Shown piece by piece: positions 36,601 through 44,017 of a stretch of 64,000 bases of DNA. Source of the DNA: Nitrospirillum viridazoti CBAmc. Its GTDB lineage: Bacteria; Pseudomonadota; Alphaproteobacteria; Azospirillales; Azospirillaceae. A program made the translations under genes and the position numbers. The stretch's first letter is position 1, and every line of letters starts with the position of its first letter. A model generated the notes under the pieces. That model saw only the letters and a list, made by a program, of their open reading frames with translations. It made no database searches and was not told the DNA's origin. Where the stretch lies: positions 537,501 through 601,500 of the forward strand of contig NZ_CP022112.1 of assembly GCF_000730165.1 (NCBI RefSeq). Reading direction: 5' to 3'.

Positions 36601-39416
36601 CAATAGCTGCTGGTGATGCTGCCCGCGCTGACGCTGTCGCCGTTGGTGCCCACCAGGCCGCCGATGCTGCTGGCGCTGCCGCTGCTGAGCGTGACGCTGC
36701 CGCTGGCCCAACTGGTGGTGATCGGGCCGGCGTTGATGCCGACCAGGCCGCCCACGCTGGTCACGCCGGTGACGGCGCCGGTGGCGTAACTGGTGGCGAT
36801 GCTGCCGCCCTCGGCGATGCCGACCAAGCCGCCGACGGCATCGTTGCCGGTGACGGCGCCGGTGGCGTAGGCGTTGCTGATGGCGGCCCCCTGGCCGGAC
36901 CCGATGAAGCCGCTCGTTCCCACCAGGCCGCCGACCCGGCTCGCGCTGGGTGCGTAGACGGTGCCCAGGGCATAGACGTTGGTCAGCGCGCCGGCGCGCT
37001 GCCAACCGACCAGGCCGCCGATGCCGGTGCCGCTGTAGCCTTTGGGGACGGTGATGGTGACGTCGGTCCAGCTGTTGCTGATCGACTGCTGGTCGTCCTG
37101 GCCGACCAGGCCACCGATGAAGTCGCCATAGCCGGTGATGGAACCGGTGACATGAACGTTGGTGACGGAGCCGCCGTTGTTGGCGCGCCCGACCACGCCG
37201 CCCACACGGTTGGAACCGGTGATGTTCACATCCTCCAGGCCCAAGTTGCTGACTTTGGGACCGTTGCCTGTGGGCGTGTCGCCGAACAGGCCCACTGCGA
37301 CGGTGGTGGGGCGGTTGATGGTCAGGCCGGTGACGGTGTGGCCCTGGCCGTCCAGGGTACCGGAGAAGCTGTTGATGGGGGCGAAGCCGGCGCCGCTGTT
37401 CCAGGTGGCGGTGGCGCTGGCGTCGATGTCCCGGCCCAGGGCATAGGTGTCCGACAGGTTGGTGGACAGATTCTGCAGGTTCTGGGCGGTGTTCACCAGC
37501 ATGTAGGCGGTCAGGGCGCCGCTGCCCAGCGCGACATTGCCGGCATAGCTGGTGGGCGAGGCGTAGCTGGCCGGATTGTAATAGAGGTTCACCGACCCGC
37601 TGCTGCCAACCATGTTGACACCACCGCTGGTGAAGGTGACGGTGCCGCTGCCCGTCCCGGTATTGTCGGCGCGCAGGGTGACGTCGCCGGACCCCGCCGT
37701 GTGGCTCAGTGTGCCGCCGTTGAAGATGATGCTGTGGTAGGCTGACAGCGTCAGGCTGTGACTGGCCGCCCAGGTGACGTTGTTGGCGACGGTGATGTCG
37801 CCCGTCTGGCTGCCCGTATTGCCGGTGGTGATGGTGACGTCGGCCGTGGCCAGGGTGTTCTGCAGCGTGGTCGTGTTGATGACGGAGCTGTTGCCTGTCG
37901 GGGTGAACGTGCCGCCGGACAGGCTGCTGTTGAGGTTGCTGCCGGTGGAGATGGTGACGTTTTCCGGGTCCAGCAGCAGCTGGCCAACGGCACCCAGCGG
38001 GGCGGTCAGGTCCACCGCGCCGGTGAAGTCCAGCAGCTTGTGGCTGGATACTTCGGCGAAGCCGCCGTTGCCGCTACGGGGACCGCCCTTGGCACTGAGG
38101 GCGCCGGCGAAGCCGGTGTACTGGTCCGACCAGACGATGACGCCGCCGCCGTTGCCGGTGGCGCCCGCGTCGGCCTTCAGGGTGGCGCCGGCCGCGACGG
38201 TGGTTTGGGCGGCGGTGGCCACGGCCTGCTTCACCAGCTTGGTGGCCGCATCGCCGCCGCCCTGGCGGTCGCCGCCCAGCAGGATGGTGCCGCCGGCCCC
38301 GGTGGTGCCGCTGGCGTCGATCACCGCGCCCGCCGTCATCGCGACCGAATTGCCCGTCGCGATGACGGTACCGCCGCTGCCATCGGCGTTGGTCGCTGCC
38401 AAAGCGCCGGCGACCGTGACGGCGCCGCCCTGGTCCGTGGCCGTTTCCGTCGACCCGCTGGCCGACAACCAGATGTGCCCATCCTTGACCGTGGTGCCGG
38501 TAGCGCGAATAGTCCCGCCGCCGTTGCCGGCCAGGGCATAGATGTTGCCGCCGGCGGCCTTCAGTTCCGCCTGCGCCGCCGCGATGGCGCCGGTGTTGGT
38601 GACGTCGCCGCCTCCCACCTGGACATAGACGCGCTCAGCCGCGTCACCGTCCTTAAGCAGCACCTGCTGGCCGGCGGCCAGGCCAACGGTGCCGTTGGGG
38701 GCGGTGATGGTCCCGTCGTTGGTGACGTTGCGCGCGATCAGCAGGACATCGCCGCCGGTGGAGGAGATCTTGCCCAGGTTCCTGACCTCGGCATCCGTGT
38801 CGCCCTTGAACAGCAGGGTGCCGCCGGCCATGAAGGCGTCGTTGGCGATGTCCAGCGTGCTGGCGGTGAAGCTGCCGCCCGTGACCACCACGCCGCTGGA
38901 CCCCACGACCACGCCCGCCGGGTTGATGACGTACAGCGTGCCCGTGGCCTTCAGCGTCCCCAGGATGGTGGACAGGTTGCCGCCGGTGACGCGGTTCAGC
39001 GTGGCCCCATTGCCGTTGTTGAAGCTGACGGTGCCGCCCTGGCCGATGGAAAAGCTTTTCCAGTCGATGATGGCGCGCTGGCTGCCCTGGTTGACGGTCA
39101 GGCTGCCCGGTCCGCCGCTGATACTGCCCGATCCGGCCTGGAAGGCGCCGCCCGTGGGCAGGGTGGGGCCGCTGCCGGCGTGGGCCGGTCCGACGGTGGT
39201 GACGGCCAGCAGGGCCATGGCCGTGCCGGCCAGCAAGGCCGCCCGGCAACCGAGCCGCGAAGTCTCTGGTGAGATGATCACATGGCCTTCAGCGCGCGCC
39301 ACACCGCCTTGCGGGGCATTCCCCCGCATCCCCGTCCCAACCCGAGAACCCATGCTGTCCGCCCCTGGAACCTGTGGCCTGAAACCTGTGGCGTACCGGA
39401 CACATGAGGGCGCCAT
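27690..39416 (-). CDS. Giant filamentous haemagglutinin-like TpsA adhesin with GLUG modules and MBG repeats
   Basis: The protein has 3908 residues. An extended N-terminal signal (hydrophobic core LAGTAMALLAVTTVG; mature start near HAGSG) precedes the TPS domain (about 80-250; TVNQGSQRAIIDWKSFSIG, VNAP-like VINPAGVVVGSSGVVVTGG, GNIYALAG). From about residue 640 to 2070 there are four long modules, each opening with a NAHQLQLVA...NDI block and rich in GLUG motifs (VGGLVG...). A beta-helical repeat region follows to about 3120. Seven near-identical 77-residue MBG-like repeats and one divergent copy end the protein, with an 89-residue tail. Starts at 39416 or 39353 are both possible. It is secreted through the TpsB encoded downstream, probably as a surface adhesin or biofilm factor. 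No toxin domain is recognisable at the C-terminus. Confidence 0.93.
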   Translation of the reverse strand: MAPSCVRYATGFRPQVPGADSMGSRVGTGMRGNAPQGGVARAEGHVIISPETSRLGCRAALLAGTAMALLAVTTVGPAHAGSGPTLPTGGAFQAGSGSISGGPGSLTVNQGSQRAIIDWKSFSIGQGGTVSFNNGNGATLNRVTGGNLSTILGTLKATGTLYVINPAGVVVGSSGVVVTGGSFTASTLDIANDAFMAGGTLLFKGDTDAEVRNLGKISSTGGDVLLIARNVTNDGTITAPNGTVGLAAGQQVLLKDGDAAERVYVQVGGGDVTNTGAIAAAQAELKAAGGNIYALAGNGGGTIRATGTTVKDGHIWLSASGSTETATDQGGAVTVAGALAATNADGSGGTVIATGNSVAMTAGAVIDASGTTGAGGTILLGGDRQGGGDAATKLVKQAVATAAQTTVAAGATLKADAGATGNGGGVIVWSDQYTGFAGALSAKGGPRSGNGGFAEVSSHKLLDFTGAVDLTAPLGAVGQLLLDPENVTISTGSNLNSSLSGGTFTPTGNSSVINTTTLQNTLATADVTITTGNTGSQTGDITVANNVTWAASHSLTLSAYHSIIFNGGTLSHTAGSGDVTLRADNTGTGSGTVTFTSGGVNMVGSSGSVNLYYNPASYASPTSYAGNVALGSGALTAYMLVNTAQNLQNLSTNLSDTYALGRDIDASATATWNSGAGFAPINSFSGTLDGQGHTVTGLTINRPTTVAVGLFGDTPTGNGPKVSNLGLEDVNITGSNRVGGVVGRANNGGSVTNVHVTGSITGYGDFIGGLVGQDDQQSISNSWTDVTITVPKGYSGTGIGGLVGWQRAGALTNVYALGTVYAPSASRVGGLVGTSGFIGSGQGAAISNAYATGAVTGNDAVGGLVGIAEGGSIATSYATGAVTGVTSVGGLVGINAGPITTSWASGSVTLSSGSASSIGGLVGTNGDSVSAGSITSSYWDTYSTGRAAAVGAVVGGSTSSAAAVTSDPAQSAASTYAYKASAYGAFNFTTDWWLSDGGTRPLGLWEYSLTISNAHQLQLVAHDLTASYTQSNDIRMPAPTAGGIWKSTAGSVPAGFIPLGTPSTPFSGTYDGQGHAIDGLTINYGGGSNTYIGLFGGNTGTLNNISLTNVAITVTNADSHVGALVGANGGGHIVNAYVTGTLNFQGGGGYGVGGIVGIQYNSGTITGSTSMANVNLSFVNGGQAYAGGVLGVTADLSATAINTSYAGGTITVTGGGGVGGQALAGGLAGISTNISNSYSTASVTETSGRNVDEIGGLVGQSATGTISNSYASGAISAPGTKIGGLIGFNVSATVNNSYWDQQTTGLSSGVGSGSATGITGRTTAEMAVQSNFSGWDFSNTWYLPAGLSRPVLRAEASTTIRNAHELQLVALNPSARYTIVNDIGLATPLANTADIWSGGFVPIATFSGEVAGQGHTISGLTITGSATNTGLFASTTASAKLANLALTNVSVSGGNNVGALVGTASGTTISNITVSGTVSGASQVGGVVGSDTGAISFAGMSGTVSATADSVGGVVGFTNGTIADSWSTAAVSSSGTSSHGLYVGGLVGQSTGTINRSWASGAVSGWTDVGGLVGLASGNITTSSASGTVTGGGSVVGGLVGNLYGASLTNTYATGNVTGFQEEGGLVGIIQVAGASINNSYASGRVSSTIGSIYTSGLVGLSSVTFTASNSFWDVTTTGRSYGAASGGSGLTVTGFTGITSSQAFSSTTFSNAGWDMSGTWYMVDGGTRPILRSEASGTVRTAHQLQLINTAPTIGYTLANDIDLGSALSATGGVWGSGGFSPIDSFTGTFNGGGHTISGLTVNLPGNSDVGLFATTAGVGYLHDLALSNVSITGGSSVGALVGNDGGGTISHITVTGSISGGSTVGGLIGAITTGGLLQDAKADTLITASGTDVGGLVGNSNGTIQDSYALGGIRMTAAGSAQSVGGLVGNNSVDLVNSLIGTITDDYAQVALLGAVKSGSAAGGLVGTNSGTVARTYSIGALALTGTTTLGGLIGSNAGTASNSFYDTETSGLSVGVGGGTTSGVTGKTTAQMQTRSTFTGAGWDYTTPVWGMSDGVTLPYFTWEHSGSVQIVTGTAYSDAAGSSFAIANRVSALTNGTSLGSGFAGANGYYYILADGSPITGGNLVAYLNPALGNTTLGNAVHLTTSGGTTTGLTVLGNTVQMTSDGPAVSTSALAGARPSGIDSSLLYTVSGGTITLSANASLDIEAGSHAITVDDALTVSGTGTLTLNSTGTSTQSAAITTPSLLLLGSGGSWQLGSLSGGNSINSIGTLAANTGTILIGSNTALAVGSVGTTDGITLTGGLGFTGTSTSVTQTQAINAGGLALEGGSYTLTNTGNAVTHFTANGATFSVVTSGAVTVDSVTAGGSSYNGLTLSGTGSDSLTAGGNLTVATPTNSATLAAGGTLTLTAGGDLTVTDTSLAVGTGSGTSTLTLVAGNTITLQGTSSAITVNGIVGAGLDLSLYADSDSSGTGGIILSRVNILTKGGTLALVGGAVVSDPTTAGNAHSTGTSATDDAAISITNSAISLEGGSAILKGDGQASVSGTSSGIALNSSSLTTSGAGTLTLTGSATTSTAAGAHLGLQLVSSTVQAATGAITLTGTAAAGPGGNTGLLVNGGGVTATTGAITLTGTGTGGIGLRLYGETVSTTSGAIALTGSGTTGAGLVLGDGGSTAASLGSGTQTGAITLTSDDFALSSGAAPTINTTGTVTLRQQSADRALAVGGSVTGADVLSAAGINGVTAGTLVIGRTDISETAGYTIAGAIAPTNVTTLSLATGGAITQSSGATITATNLAVRAAGDIGFATAANSVGTLAATTSAGSVSFKDSGALTVGTVDGLSGVTAITTAQLTAGAGGLLTVSQAISGTGVTLTADRMNLSSAVSATGGGTVTLAPVTSGWTVDLGSASDATTGTLELSAAELDRVTAGILVVDPPVSGDIVISAAIAPAHANTLVLEAGGTITQASSATITVGSLGLNAGGAITLTQANSVGTLAATAGGAMAFTNAGALTIGTAGGISGISATGGVTITTSGTLTLANAVTSQATGDAVTLSTTGAFINTAGSSGITAASGRWLVYSATSAGDTFGNLDSGNTALWNRTLASGTVAVGGNRYVFAEQPTLVITASDVTKTYGQDVSGALAYTLSGGATGVTHAYLGGSSLGTTPTLTSTGAGSSANVGGYTITASGATTTDGSAISYVAGTLTVNKAALTVTANNATVTYGQTPTLGASYSGFVNGETASVLGGTLTVSGAGTNAGSYTLTPGGLTSANYDISYVAGTLTVNKAALTVTANNATVTYGQTPTLGASYSGFVNGETASVLGGTLTVSGAGTNAGSYTLTPGGLTSANYDISYVAGTLTVNKAALTVTANNATVTYGQTPPLGASYSGFVNGETASVLGGTLTVSGAGTNAGSYTLTPGGLTAANYDISYVAGTLTVNRAPLTVTANNTTVTYGQTPTLGASYSGFVNGETASVLGGTLTVSGAGTSAGSYTLTPGGLTAANYDISYVAGTLTVNKAALTVTANTTTVTYGQTPTLGASYSGFVNGETASVLGGTLTVSGAGTNAGSYTLTPGGLTAANYDISYVAGTLTVNKAALTVTATNATVTYGQTPTLGASYSGFVNGETASVLGGTLTVSGAGTNAGSYTLTPGGLTAANYDISYVAGTLTVNKAALTVTATNATVTYGQTPTLGASYSGFVNGETASVLGGTLTVSGAGTNAGSYTLTPGGLTAANYDISYVAGTLTVNRAPLTVTANDVTIAFGGTPAYSARYNGFVNGETAAVLGGSLVYNGGGTAAGTYTITPGGLTSGNYLISYVAGTLTVQADTSPPVVLPEVPSSTHFVDQPSGKVPFTPTQPLVGADYSQGNYRVIYLAPPATASGTITNTSTFSAAHQDGTDETEFDIAKRWR
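27960..28190 (-). repeat. Divergent eighth 77-residue MBG-like repeat
   Basis: It is the same length as the seven preceding copies and in register (LTVNRAPLTV start, ISYVAGT end), but much changed inside (VTIAFGGTPAYSARYN). It caps the tandem array towards the C-terminus. Confidence 0.9.
28191..29807 (-). repeat. Seven in-frame tandem 231-bp repeats in tpsA
   Basis: Each unit encodes 77 residues from LTVNKAALTV to ISYVAGT, including VTYGQTPTLGASYSGFVNGE. Copies are nearly identical at DNA level, with changes at a few positions (NATV/NTTV/TNAT, TSANYD/TAANYD, NKAALT/NRAPLT). They lie at residues 3204-3742. The MBG (YDG/MBG-2) type is common in adhesins. Confidence 0.97.
33210..37500 (-). repeat. 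Four long GLUG-rich modules in tpsA
   Basis: Module openings near 37,490, 36,380, 35,340 and 34,190 share the pattern AHxLQL...Y...NDI...W...GF.PI..FSG...GQGHTISGLTI, then a string of GLUG motifs, and end with a YWD...TG segment. Unit length is about 1.05-1.15 kb; units are diverged at sequence level. Confidence 0.8.
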
Positions 39417-39572
39417 GCGGGCGACGGTCCTGCCTCGGCCGTCGACACCGCGTCACCGGTCCCGCCCCGGTTCGCGAATACGCCGCCAGTCACGCAACCG
39501 TTCGGCTGGCGACTAGCATCGGGACCATAACGCAACCGATGCGCGCAATTTATAGAAATTGTCGAAAGTGTA

Positions 39573-39589
39573 CGGCAGTTATGCTGCCG
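39573..39589. promoter_or_regulatory. Dyad CGGCAG-N5-CTGCCG upstream of tpsA
   Basis: This perfect 6-bp inverted repeat lies about 160 bases upstream of the annotated tpsA start and about 20 bases upstream of a leftward CTATAAAT. It is a candidate operator. No regulator is encoded next to the adhesin genes. Confidence 0.4.
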
Positions 39590-39731
39590 ATGATCCTCAA
39601 GTCATTGATGCGTTTAGTAGCATACACCCGTAAGGCATACGTGGTTAACGCAGCCGCACCGCCGCCGCGCACCAAGTGGCGGCTTCCCGGTGGGGAATCC
39701 CATATGGCACCCGTGGAGGTGGCATTCCCGC

Positions 39732-39755
39732 CCCCCGCCGGCTGGCCGGCGGGGG
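39732..39755 (-). terminator. Strong stem-loop after the cytochrome c gene
   Basis: CCCCCGCCGG and CCGGCGGGGG form a perfect 10-bp stem with a CTGG tetraloop, 11 bases downstream of the cytochrome c stop on the leftward strand. The T-run is poor, but the stem is very stable and well placed. Confidence 0.65.
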
Positions 39756-39766
39756 AACCGGGAACG

Positions 39767-41098
39767 CTACTCCAGGCGCAGCTTGGCGACATCGCCGGGC
39801 GTGATCTTCGACGGGGCCGCGCCGAAGCGCGCGGTCACATAATTGGCCACCGCCGCGATCTCCTCATCCGAATAGGCACCAGAGAAACCTGGCATATAGG
39901 GCCGGCCGGCGACCTGCGGGCCGGAGCCCTTCAAGATCATCAGGGCGACGTTGGCCGCGCTGGGGTCGTTCACCGCCCGCTTCGCTGTCAGCTGAGCCTC
40001 CGCCGAATTGACGCCGGCGCCGCTCCAGGCGTGGCAGCTGGCGCAGGCACCTTCGAACATGCGCTTGCCGTCCAGGTTGTCGGCCACGGTGGCGCCATGC
40101 TCCCGCGGGGCGGGGCCGGCCGGGGCGGGAAGGCTGGTGTGCACCGCCGGCACGGTCTGCAGATAGCTGCGCATCGCCGCGATGTCCGATGGGCTGAGTT
40201 TCGAGAAGCTCAACTCCACCGCCTCGCGCATCGGGCCGGAGGCGACGCCCTTGCCCTTGGCGTGACCGTGGGCCAGGTAGGCTTCGATCTGCTCCGCCGA
40301 CCAGCCGCCGATGCCCGATGGGACGTCAGGCGTGATGTTGTAGGCGTTCCACCCTTCCGCCTGGCCGCCGGCGAACTTGCGCCGGGTGTCCATGGCCTGG
40401 AACGGGGTGCGCGGCGTATGGCATTCGCCGCAGTGCGCCGCCCCCTCCACCAGATAAGCGCCGCGGTTCCATTCCGGACCGCGCTCGGCCACCGGTATGA
40501 AGCGGTGGTCGGGGTTGAACAGCAGGCCCCAGAAGATCATCAGCCAGCGCTGGTTGTAGGGAAAGGCGAAGGTGTCGGGCAGGTTCTCCCGCCGCACCGG
40601 GGCCAGGGAGAACAGATAGGCCTTGATGGCAAGCACGTCCTCATCCGTCATCAGGGTGTACGACGCGTAGGGGAAGGCGGGGTAAAGGCGCTGTCCGCCC
40701 GGCGCCACGCCCTTGTGCACCGCCTTCAGGAAGTCCGCGTCGCTCCAGCGGCCGATGCCCGTTTCCGCGTCGGGGGTGATGTTGGGGGTGTACAGGGTGC
40801 CGAAGGGCAGCTTGAACGGCCGGCCGCCGGCGTAGGGGGTGCCGCCTTCCGCCGTGTGGCAGGCCTGGCAGTCGGCCGCCGCGGTCAGGTAGGCGCCCCG
40901 TTCCAGCAGGGCCGCGTTCGCCAGTTCCTTGGGCACGCCGGTGGGCGAGGGGCCCTTGAAATCCGCCAGGCTGACCTGGTGGCCGCCGGCGAAATCCAAG
41001 GCGCCGGGTAGGAACACCATCCGGGCCAGCACGGCAGCGCCCGCCACGACGATGATCCCGGCGGCCAGCAGGGCCGCCCTTTTCGTGCTTCCGCGCAT
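39767..41098 (-). CDS. Membrane-anchored triheme cytochrome c (electron acceptor of the Mo hydroxylase)
   Basis: The 443-residue protein has an N-terminal TM anchor (LLAAGIIVVAGAAVLARMVF) and three haem motifs: CQACH at 77-81, CGECH at 223-227 and CASCH at 352-356. Each is followed by a TPNITPD-type or MPGF axial-ligand segment. This is the alcohol/aldehyde dehydrogenase cytochrome subunit pattern. The start at 41098 overlaps the stop of the molybdopterin subunit by one base, so the three genes form one operon. It would take electrons from the periplasmic Mo/Fe-S enzyme to quinone or an oxidase. Confidence 0.93.
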   Translation of the reverse strand: MRGSTKRAALLAAGIIVVAGAAVLARMVFLPGALDFAGGHQVSLADFKGPSPTGVPKELANAALLERGAYLTAAADCQACHTAEGGTPYAGGRPFKLPFGTLYTPNITPDAETGIGRWSDADFLKAVHKGVAPGGQRLYPAFPYASYTLMTDEDVLAIKAYLFSLAPVRRENLPDTFAFPYNQRWLMIFWGLLFNPDHRFIPVAERGPEWNRGAYLVEGAAHCGECHTPRTPFQAMDTRRKFAGGQAEGWNAYNITPDVPSGIGGWSAEQIEAYLAHGHAKGKGVASGPMREAVELSFSKLSPSDIAAMRSYLQTVPAVHTSLPAPAGPAPREHGATVADNLDGKRMFEGACASCHAWSGAGVNSAEAQLTAKRAVNDPSAANVALMILKGSGPQVAGRPYMPGFSGAYSDEEIAAVANYVTARFGAAPSKITPGDVAKLRLE

Positions 41099-43272
41099 CA
41101 GCTCCGCCCCCCCTTGGCCAACAGTGTCCGGTCTATGGGCATGCGCGTCAGCTGCACGCCCGTGGCGGCGTAGATGGCGTTGGCCACGGCGGGCTGCACC
41201 GTGGTGGTGCCGGGCTCGCCAATGCCGCCGGGCGCCTCGGTTGAGGGCACGAGGTGCACCTCCACCGCCGGCATCTCATCGATGCGGACGACGCGGTAAT
41301 CGTGGAAATTGCTCTGCTGCACGCGCCCGTTCTCAAAAGTGATCTGGCCATGCAGGGCGGCGGACAGGCCGAAGACCAGCCCTCCTTGGATTTGCGAGAT
41401 CACGCCGTCCGGGTTTACCACCATGCCGCAATCGACGGCGGTGACCAGGCGGCGCACCCGCACGTCGCCGTCCTCCTGCACCGCCACCTCGGCGATGGTG
41501 GCGAGATAGCTGCCGAAGACCGTCTGCAGACAGATGCCCCGGCCCACGCGCCCGCCCGCCACGGCAGGCAGCGGCGCGGCCCAGCCGGCGCGCTCCGCCG
41601 CCGTGTTCAGCACCTGCAACGCCCGTGGGTTGGCGGACAGCAGCGCGCGGCGATATTCCAGCGGGTCGCTCTTGGTTTCCCGGGCCAGCCGGTCGATGAA
41701 GCTTTCGACGGAGAAAACGGTGTTGTTGGGGCCCACGCCGCGCCAGAAGCAGGTGGGCACCCCCTGGGGCTCATGGCGGACATACTCGACGTGGAAGCCG
41801 CCGACGGCATAGGGCTGGTCGCTGGCGCCATCGATGGCGTCGATGTCGATGCCGCCGGTGAAGGCCGGCGGCAGCCACCGGGCGATGACCGAGGGGCCTA
41901 CCACCGTATGGCGCCAGGCCACCGGCTTGCCGTTCTCCAGCTTGGCGGACAGCCAGCTGCCGTAGGTGGAGCGGTACATCGCCTTCTGGATGTCCTCCTC
42001 CCGCGTCCAGACCACTTTCACCGGGCCGTCGACATGGGCGGCGATGCGCACTGCCTTGTCGATCATGTCCACCTCCAGCCGGCGGCCGAAGCCGCCGCCC
42101 AGCAAATGGTTGTGAACGGTCACCTGCTCGGGCTTCAGGCCGGCGGCCTGCGCCGCCATGGCCTGTGCCTTGGTCATCACCTGGGTGCCGGTCCAGACAT
42201 CGCAGGCGCCCGGACGCAGATGCACGGTGCAGTTCATGGGCTCCATGGGCGCGTGCGCCAGGAAAGGCAGCTCGTAGCTGGCGCTGATCACGCCGGGGGC
42301 GCCCGGCTGCGCGTCCGCCCCTTCGTTCTTCACCGCCACACCCGGTTGCTTGGCGGCCTCATGCATGGCCGCGCGCAGGCTGTCGGTGGACAGCGTGGCA
42401 TTGGGGCCTTCGTCCCAGGTGATGACCACCTTGTCCAGGCCCTTCTTGGCCGCCCACATGTGATCGCCGACCACGGCCACCAAATCGTCCAGCACGACCA
42501 CCTGCCGCATCCCCGGCACGGCGCGGGCCTGGGTGTCGTCCACGCGCTTGACCTTGCCGCCCGGCACCGGGCAGCTGGCCAGGGTGGCGAACTTCACGCC
42601 CGGCGGCATGGCGTCGATGCCGTACTGGGCGGAACCGTTGCCCTTGGCTTCGATGTCCAGCCGGGTCTGCGTCTTGCCCAGCAGGCGGAAGGCCTTCGGA
42701 TCCTTCAGCGACGGGTCGGCCGGCGGGGTCAGGCGCGAAGCGGCGGCGGCCAGGTCACCATAGGGTAGGGAACGGCCGCTGGCGGTATGGAGAACGGTGC
42801 CGTCCCGGGTCTCGCAACTGGCCGACGCCACCTGCCAGCGCTTGGCCGCCGCCTCCACCAGCATGGCGCGCGCCGCGGCGCCGGCCTTGCGCATGGGCGT
42901 CCAGTAGGCGCGGACGGAGGTGGACCCGCCGGTCGCCTGGATCTTGAAGATGGGATTGCCGTAGAGCGCGTCGCTCGCTGGCGCGGCCTCCAGCCGGATC
43001 GCGGCCAACGGCAAATCCAGCTCCTCCGCGATGAGCATGGTCATGGCCGTGTAGATGCCCTGGCCCATCTCCACCTGCGGCATGATCAGGGTCGCGGTCC
43101 CATCACCGGCGATGCGGATGAAGGCGTCGGGTGCGAACATGGCGGGGGCGTTTTCGCCCGCCACCGCCAGGCGGCCCAGCGGCAGGTCGATGGCCAGCAG
43201 CAGGCCGCCGTAGGCCAGGCCGCGCAGCACGTCGCGGCGGGAGGCGCCGGGCGCGGAAAGATGTTTGTCCAT
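41098..43272 (-). CDS. Tat-exported molybdopterin subunit of an aldehyde/isoquinoline oxidoreductase
   Basis: The 724-residue protein starts with a twin-arginine signal (SRRDVLRGLAYGGLLLAIDLP). It then shows the xanthine-dehydrogenase-family molybdopterin subunit pattern (PQVEMGQGIYTAM, LLGGGFGRRLEVDM, MNCTVHLRPG, GIGEPGTTTVQPAVANA with the catalytic Glu near the end). The closest architecture is IorB of isoquinoline 1-oxidoreductase, or the periplasmic aldehyde dehydrogenase of acetic acid bacteria. The small Fe-S subunit gene precedes it, and the triheme cytochrome c gene follows. The substrate is probably an aldehyde or N-heterocycle; neither can be decided. Confidence 0.93.
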   Translation of the reverse strand: MDKHLSAPGASRRDVLRGLAYGGLLLAIDLPLGRLAVAGENAPAMFAPDAFIRIAGDGTATLIMPQVEMGQGIYTAMTMLIAEELDLPLAAIRLEAAPASDALYGNPIFKIQATGGSTSVRAYWTPMRKAGAAARAMLVEAAAKRWQVASASCETRDGTVLHTASGRSLPYGDLAAAASRLTPPADPSLKDPKAFRLLGKTQTRLDIEAKGNGSAQYGIDAMPPGVKFATLASCPVPGGKVKRVDDTQARAVPGMRQVVVLDDLVAVVGDHMWAAKKGLDKVVITWDEGPNATLSTDSLRAAMHEAAKQPGVAVKNEGADAQPGAPGVISASYELPFLAHAPMEPMNCTVHLRPGACDVWTGTQVMTKAQAMAAQAAGLKPEQVTVHNHLLGGGFGRRLEVDMIDKAVRIAAHVDGPVKVVWTREEDIQKAMYRSTYGSWLSAKLENGKPVAWRHTVVGPSVIARWLPPAFTGGIDIDAIDGASDQPYAVGGFHVEYVRHEPQGVPTCFWRGVGPNNTVFSVESFIDRLARETKSDPLEYRRALLSANPRALQVLNTAAERAGWAAPLPAVAGGRVGRGICLQTVFGSYLATIAEVAVQEDGDVRVRRLVTAVDCGMVVNPDGVISQIQGGLVFGLSAALHGQITFENGRVQQSNFHDYRVVRIDEMPAVEVHLVPSTEAPGGIGEPGTTTVQPAVANAIYAATGVQLTRMPIDRTLLAKGGRS

Positions 43273-43280
43273 CGTGTACC

Positions 43281-43736
43281 TCAGGTCAGAGAGGCGGCGT
43301 GCTTCACGCCTTCGCGGATGCGGACGTAGGTGCCGCAGCGGCAGATGTTGCCCGCCATGGCTGCGTCGATGTCGGCGTCATTGGGCGCCGGCGTCTGCGC
43401 CAGCAGTGCCGCGGCCGACATGATCTGACCGGACTGGCAATAGCCGCACTGCGCCACCTGCAGGTCCATCCACGCCTTCTGCACCTTGGCGCCGGCCGGG
43501 GTGGCGCCGACGCCTTCAATGGTGACGACGGCCATCTCCCCCACGTCCCCGACGGCCGTCTGGCAGGAGCGAACGGGGGTTCCGTCCAGATGGACGGTGC
43601 AGGCGCCGCATTGGGCGACGCCGCACCCGAACTTGGTGCCTGTCATCCCCAGGACATCACGCAACACCCAGAGCAGTGGCGTGTCCTGCTCCACATCCAC
43701 ATCGTGGACGGTGCCGTTGATCGAAAGCTTGACCAT
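43281..43736 (-). CDS. 2Fe-2S subunit of the molybdenum hydroxylase
   Basis: The start at 43736 ([14 protein letters not shown]) gives 151 residues, the normal length for IorA/CoxS-type subunits. The plant-type cluster is bound by Cys38, Cys43, Cys46 and Cys58 ([16 protein letters not shown]); the second by Cys97, Cys100, Cys132 and Cys134 ([17 protein letters not shown]). It has no signal peptide, so it would be exported folded with the Tat-bearing large subunit. It passes electrons from Mo to the cytochrome. It is separated from the large-subunit gene by eight bases. Confidence 0.95.
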   Translation of the reverse strand: MVKLSINGTVHDVDVEQDTPLLWVLRDVLGMTGTKFGCGVAQCGACTVHLDGTPVRSCQTAVGDVGEMAVVTIEGVGATPAGAKVQKAWMDLQVAQCGYCQSGQIMSAAALLAQTPAPNDADIDAAMAGNICRCGTYVRIREGVKHAASLT

Positions 43737-44017
43737 GGATTTTCCTCGTTCTGACGGCCGGCGGCCCTTGCCCGTCCGGGATAGGCACCGCCTGCGGAGC
43801 GGTGCCGGTCCCGAAGGCACGCGTCCCGGAGTGTCGCGCAGAACGGTGTGGTTCCGGAATTATACCGCGGGTGGGGGGGGGACCATCGACGGGGCGCCGC
43901 CGTGCCGAGGAGGCTCGGATAGATTATTGTATTATAAAGGAAATTTGTATTTTCCCGCCATTTTGGCCTGCGGGGCGTTGCCGGCCGCGCAACGATATTC
44001 TTGCCGACCACGCCGCC
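43737..44017. other. Intergenic region upstream of the Mo hydroxylase operon
   Basis: This 281-bp spacer includes an AT-rich patch (43920-43965). A TATAAT on the leftward strand (complement of 43931-43936) could be the -10 of the downstream operon; no good -35 is seen at 17 bases. No gene was recognised. A 192-residue rightward frame covering it overlaps the Fe-S gene and looks like a shadow. Confidence 0.4.

Larger units (their letters stand above)
39417..39766. other. Intergenic region upstream of tpsA
   Basis: This 350-bp spacer is more AT-rich than its surroundings between 39540 and 39650. It contains a perfect CGGCAG-N5-CTGCCG dyad (39573-39589) and a TATAAA on the leftward strand (39549-39554 region), both on the promoter side of tpsA. 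The terminator of the cytochrome gene lies at its right end. No gene was recognised. Confidence 0.5.

Noticed and set aside
29955..39272. Several long plus-strand frames opposite tpsA
   Set aside because: They are Gly/Ala/Asp-rich repeats of the reverse complement of a repetitive adhesin gene, without any start signals or domains.
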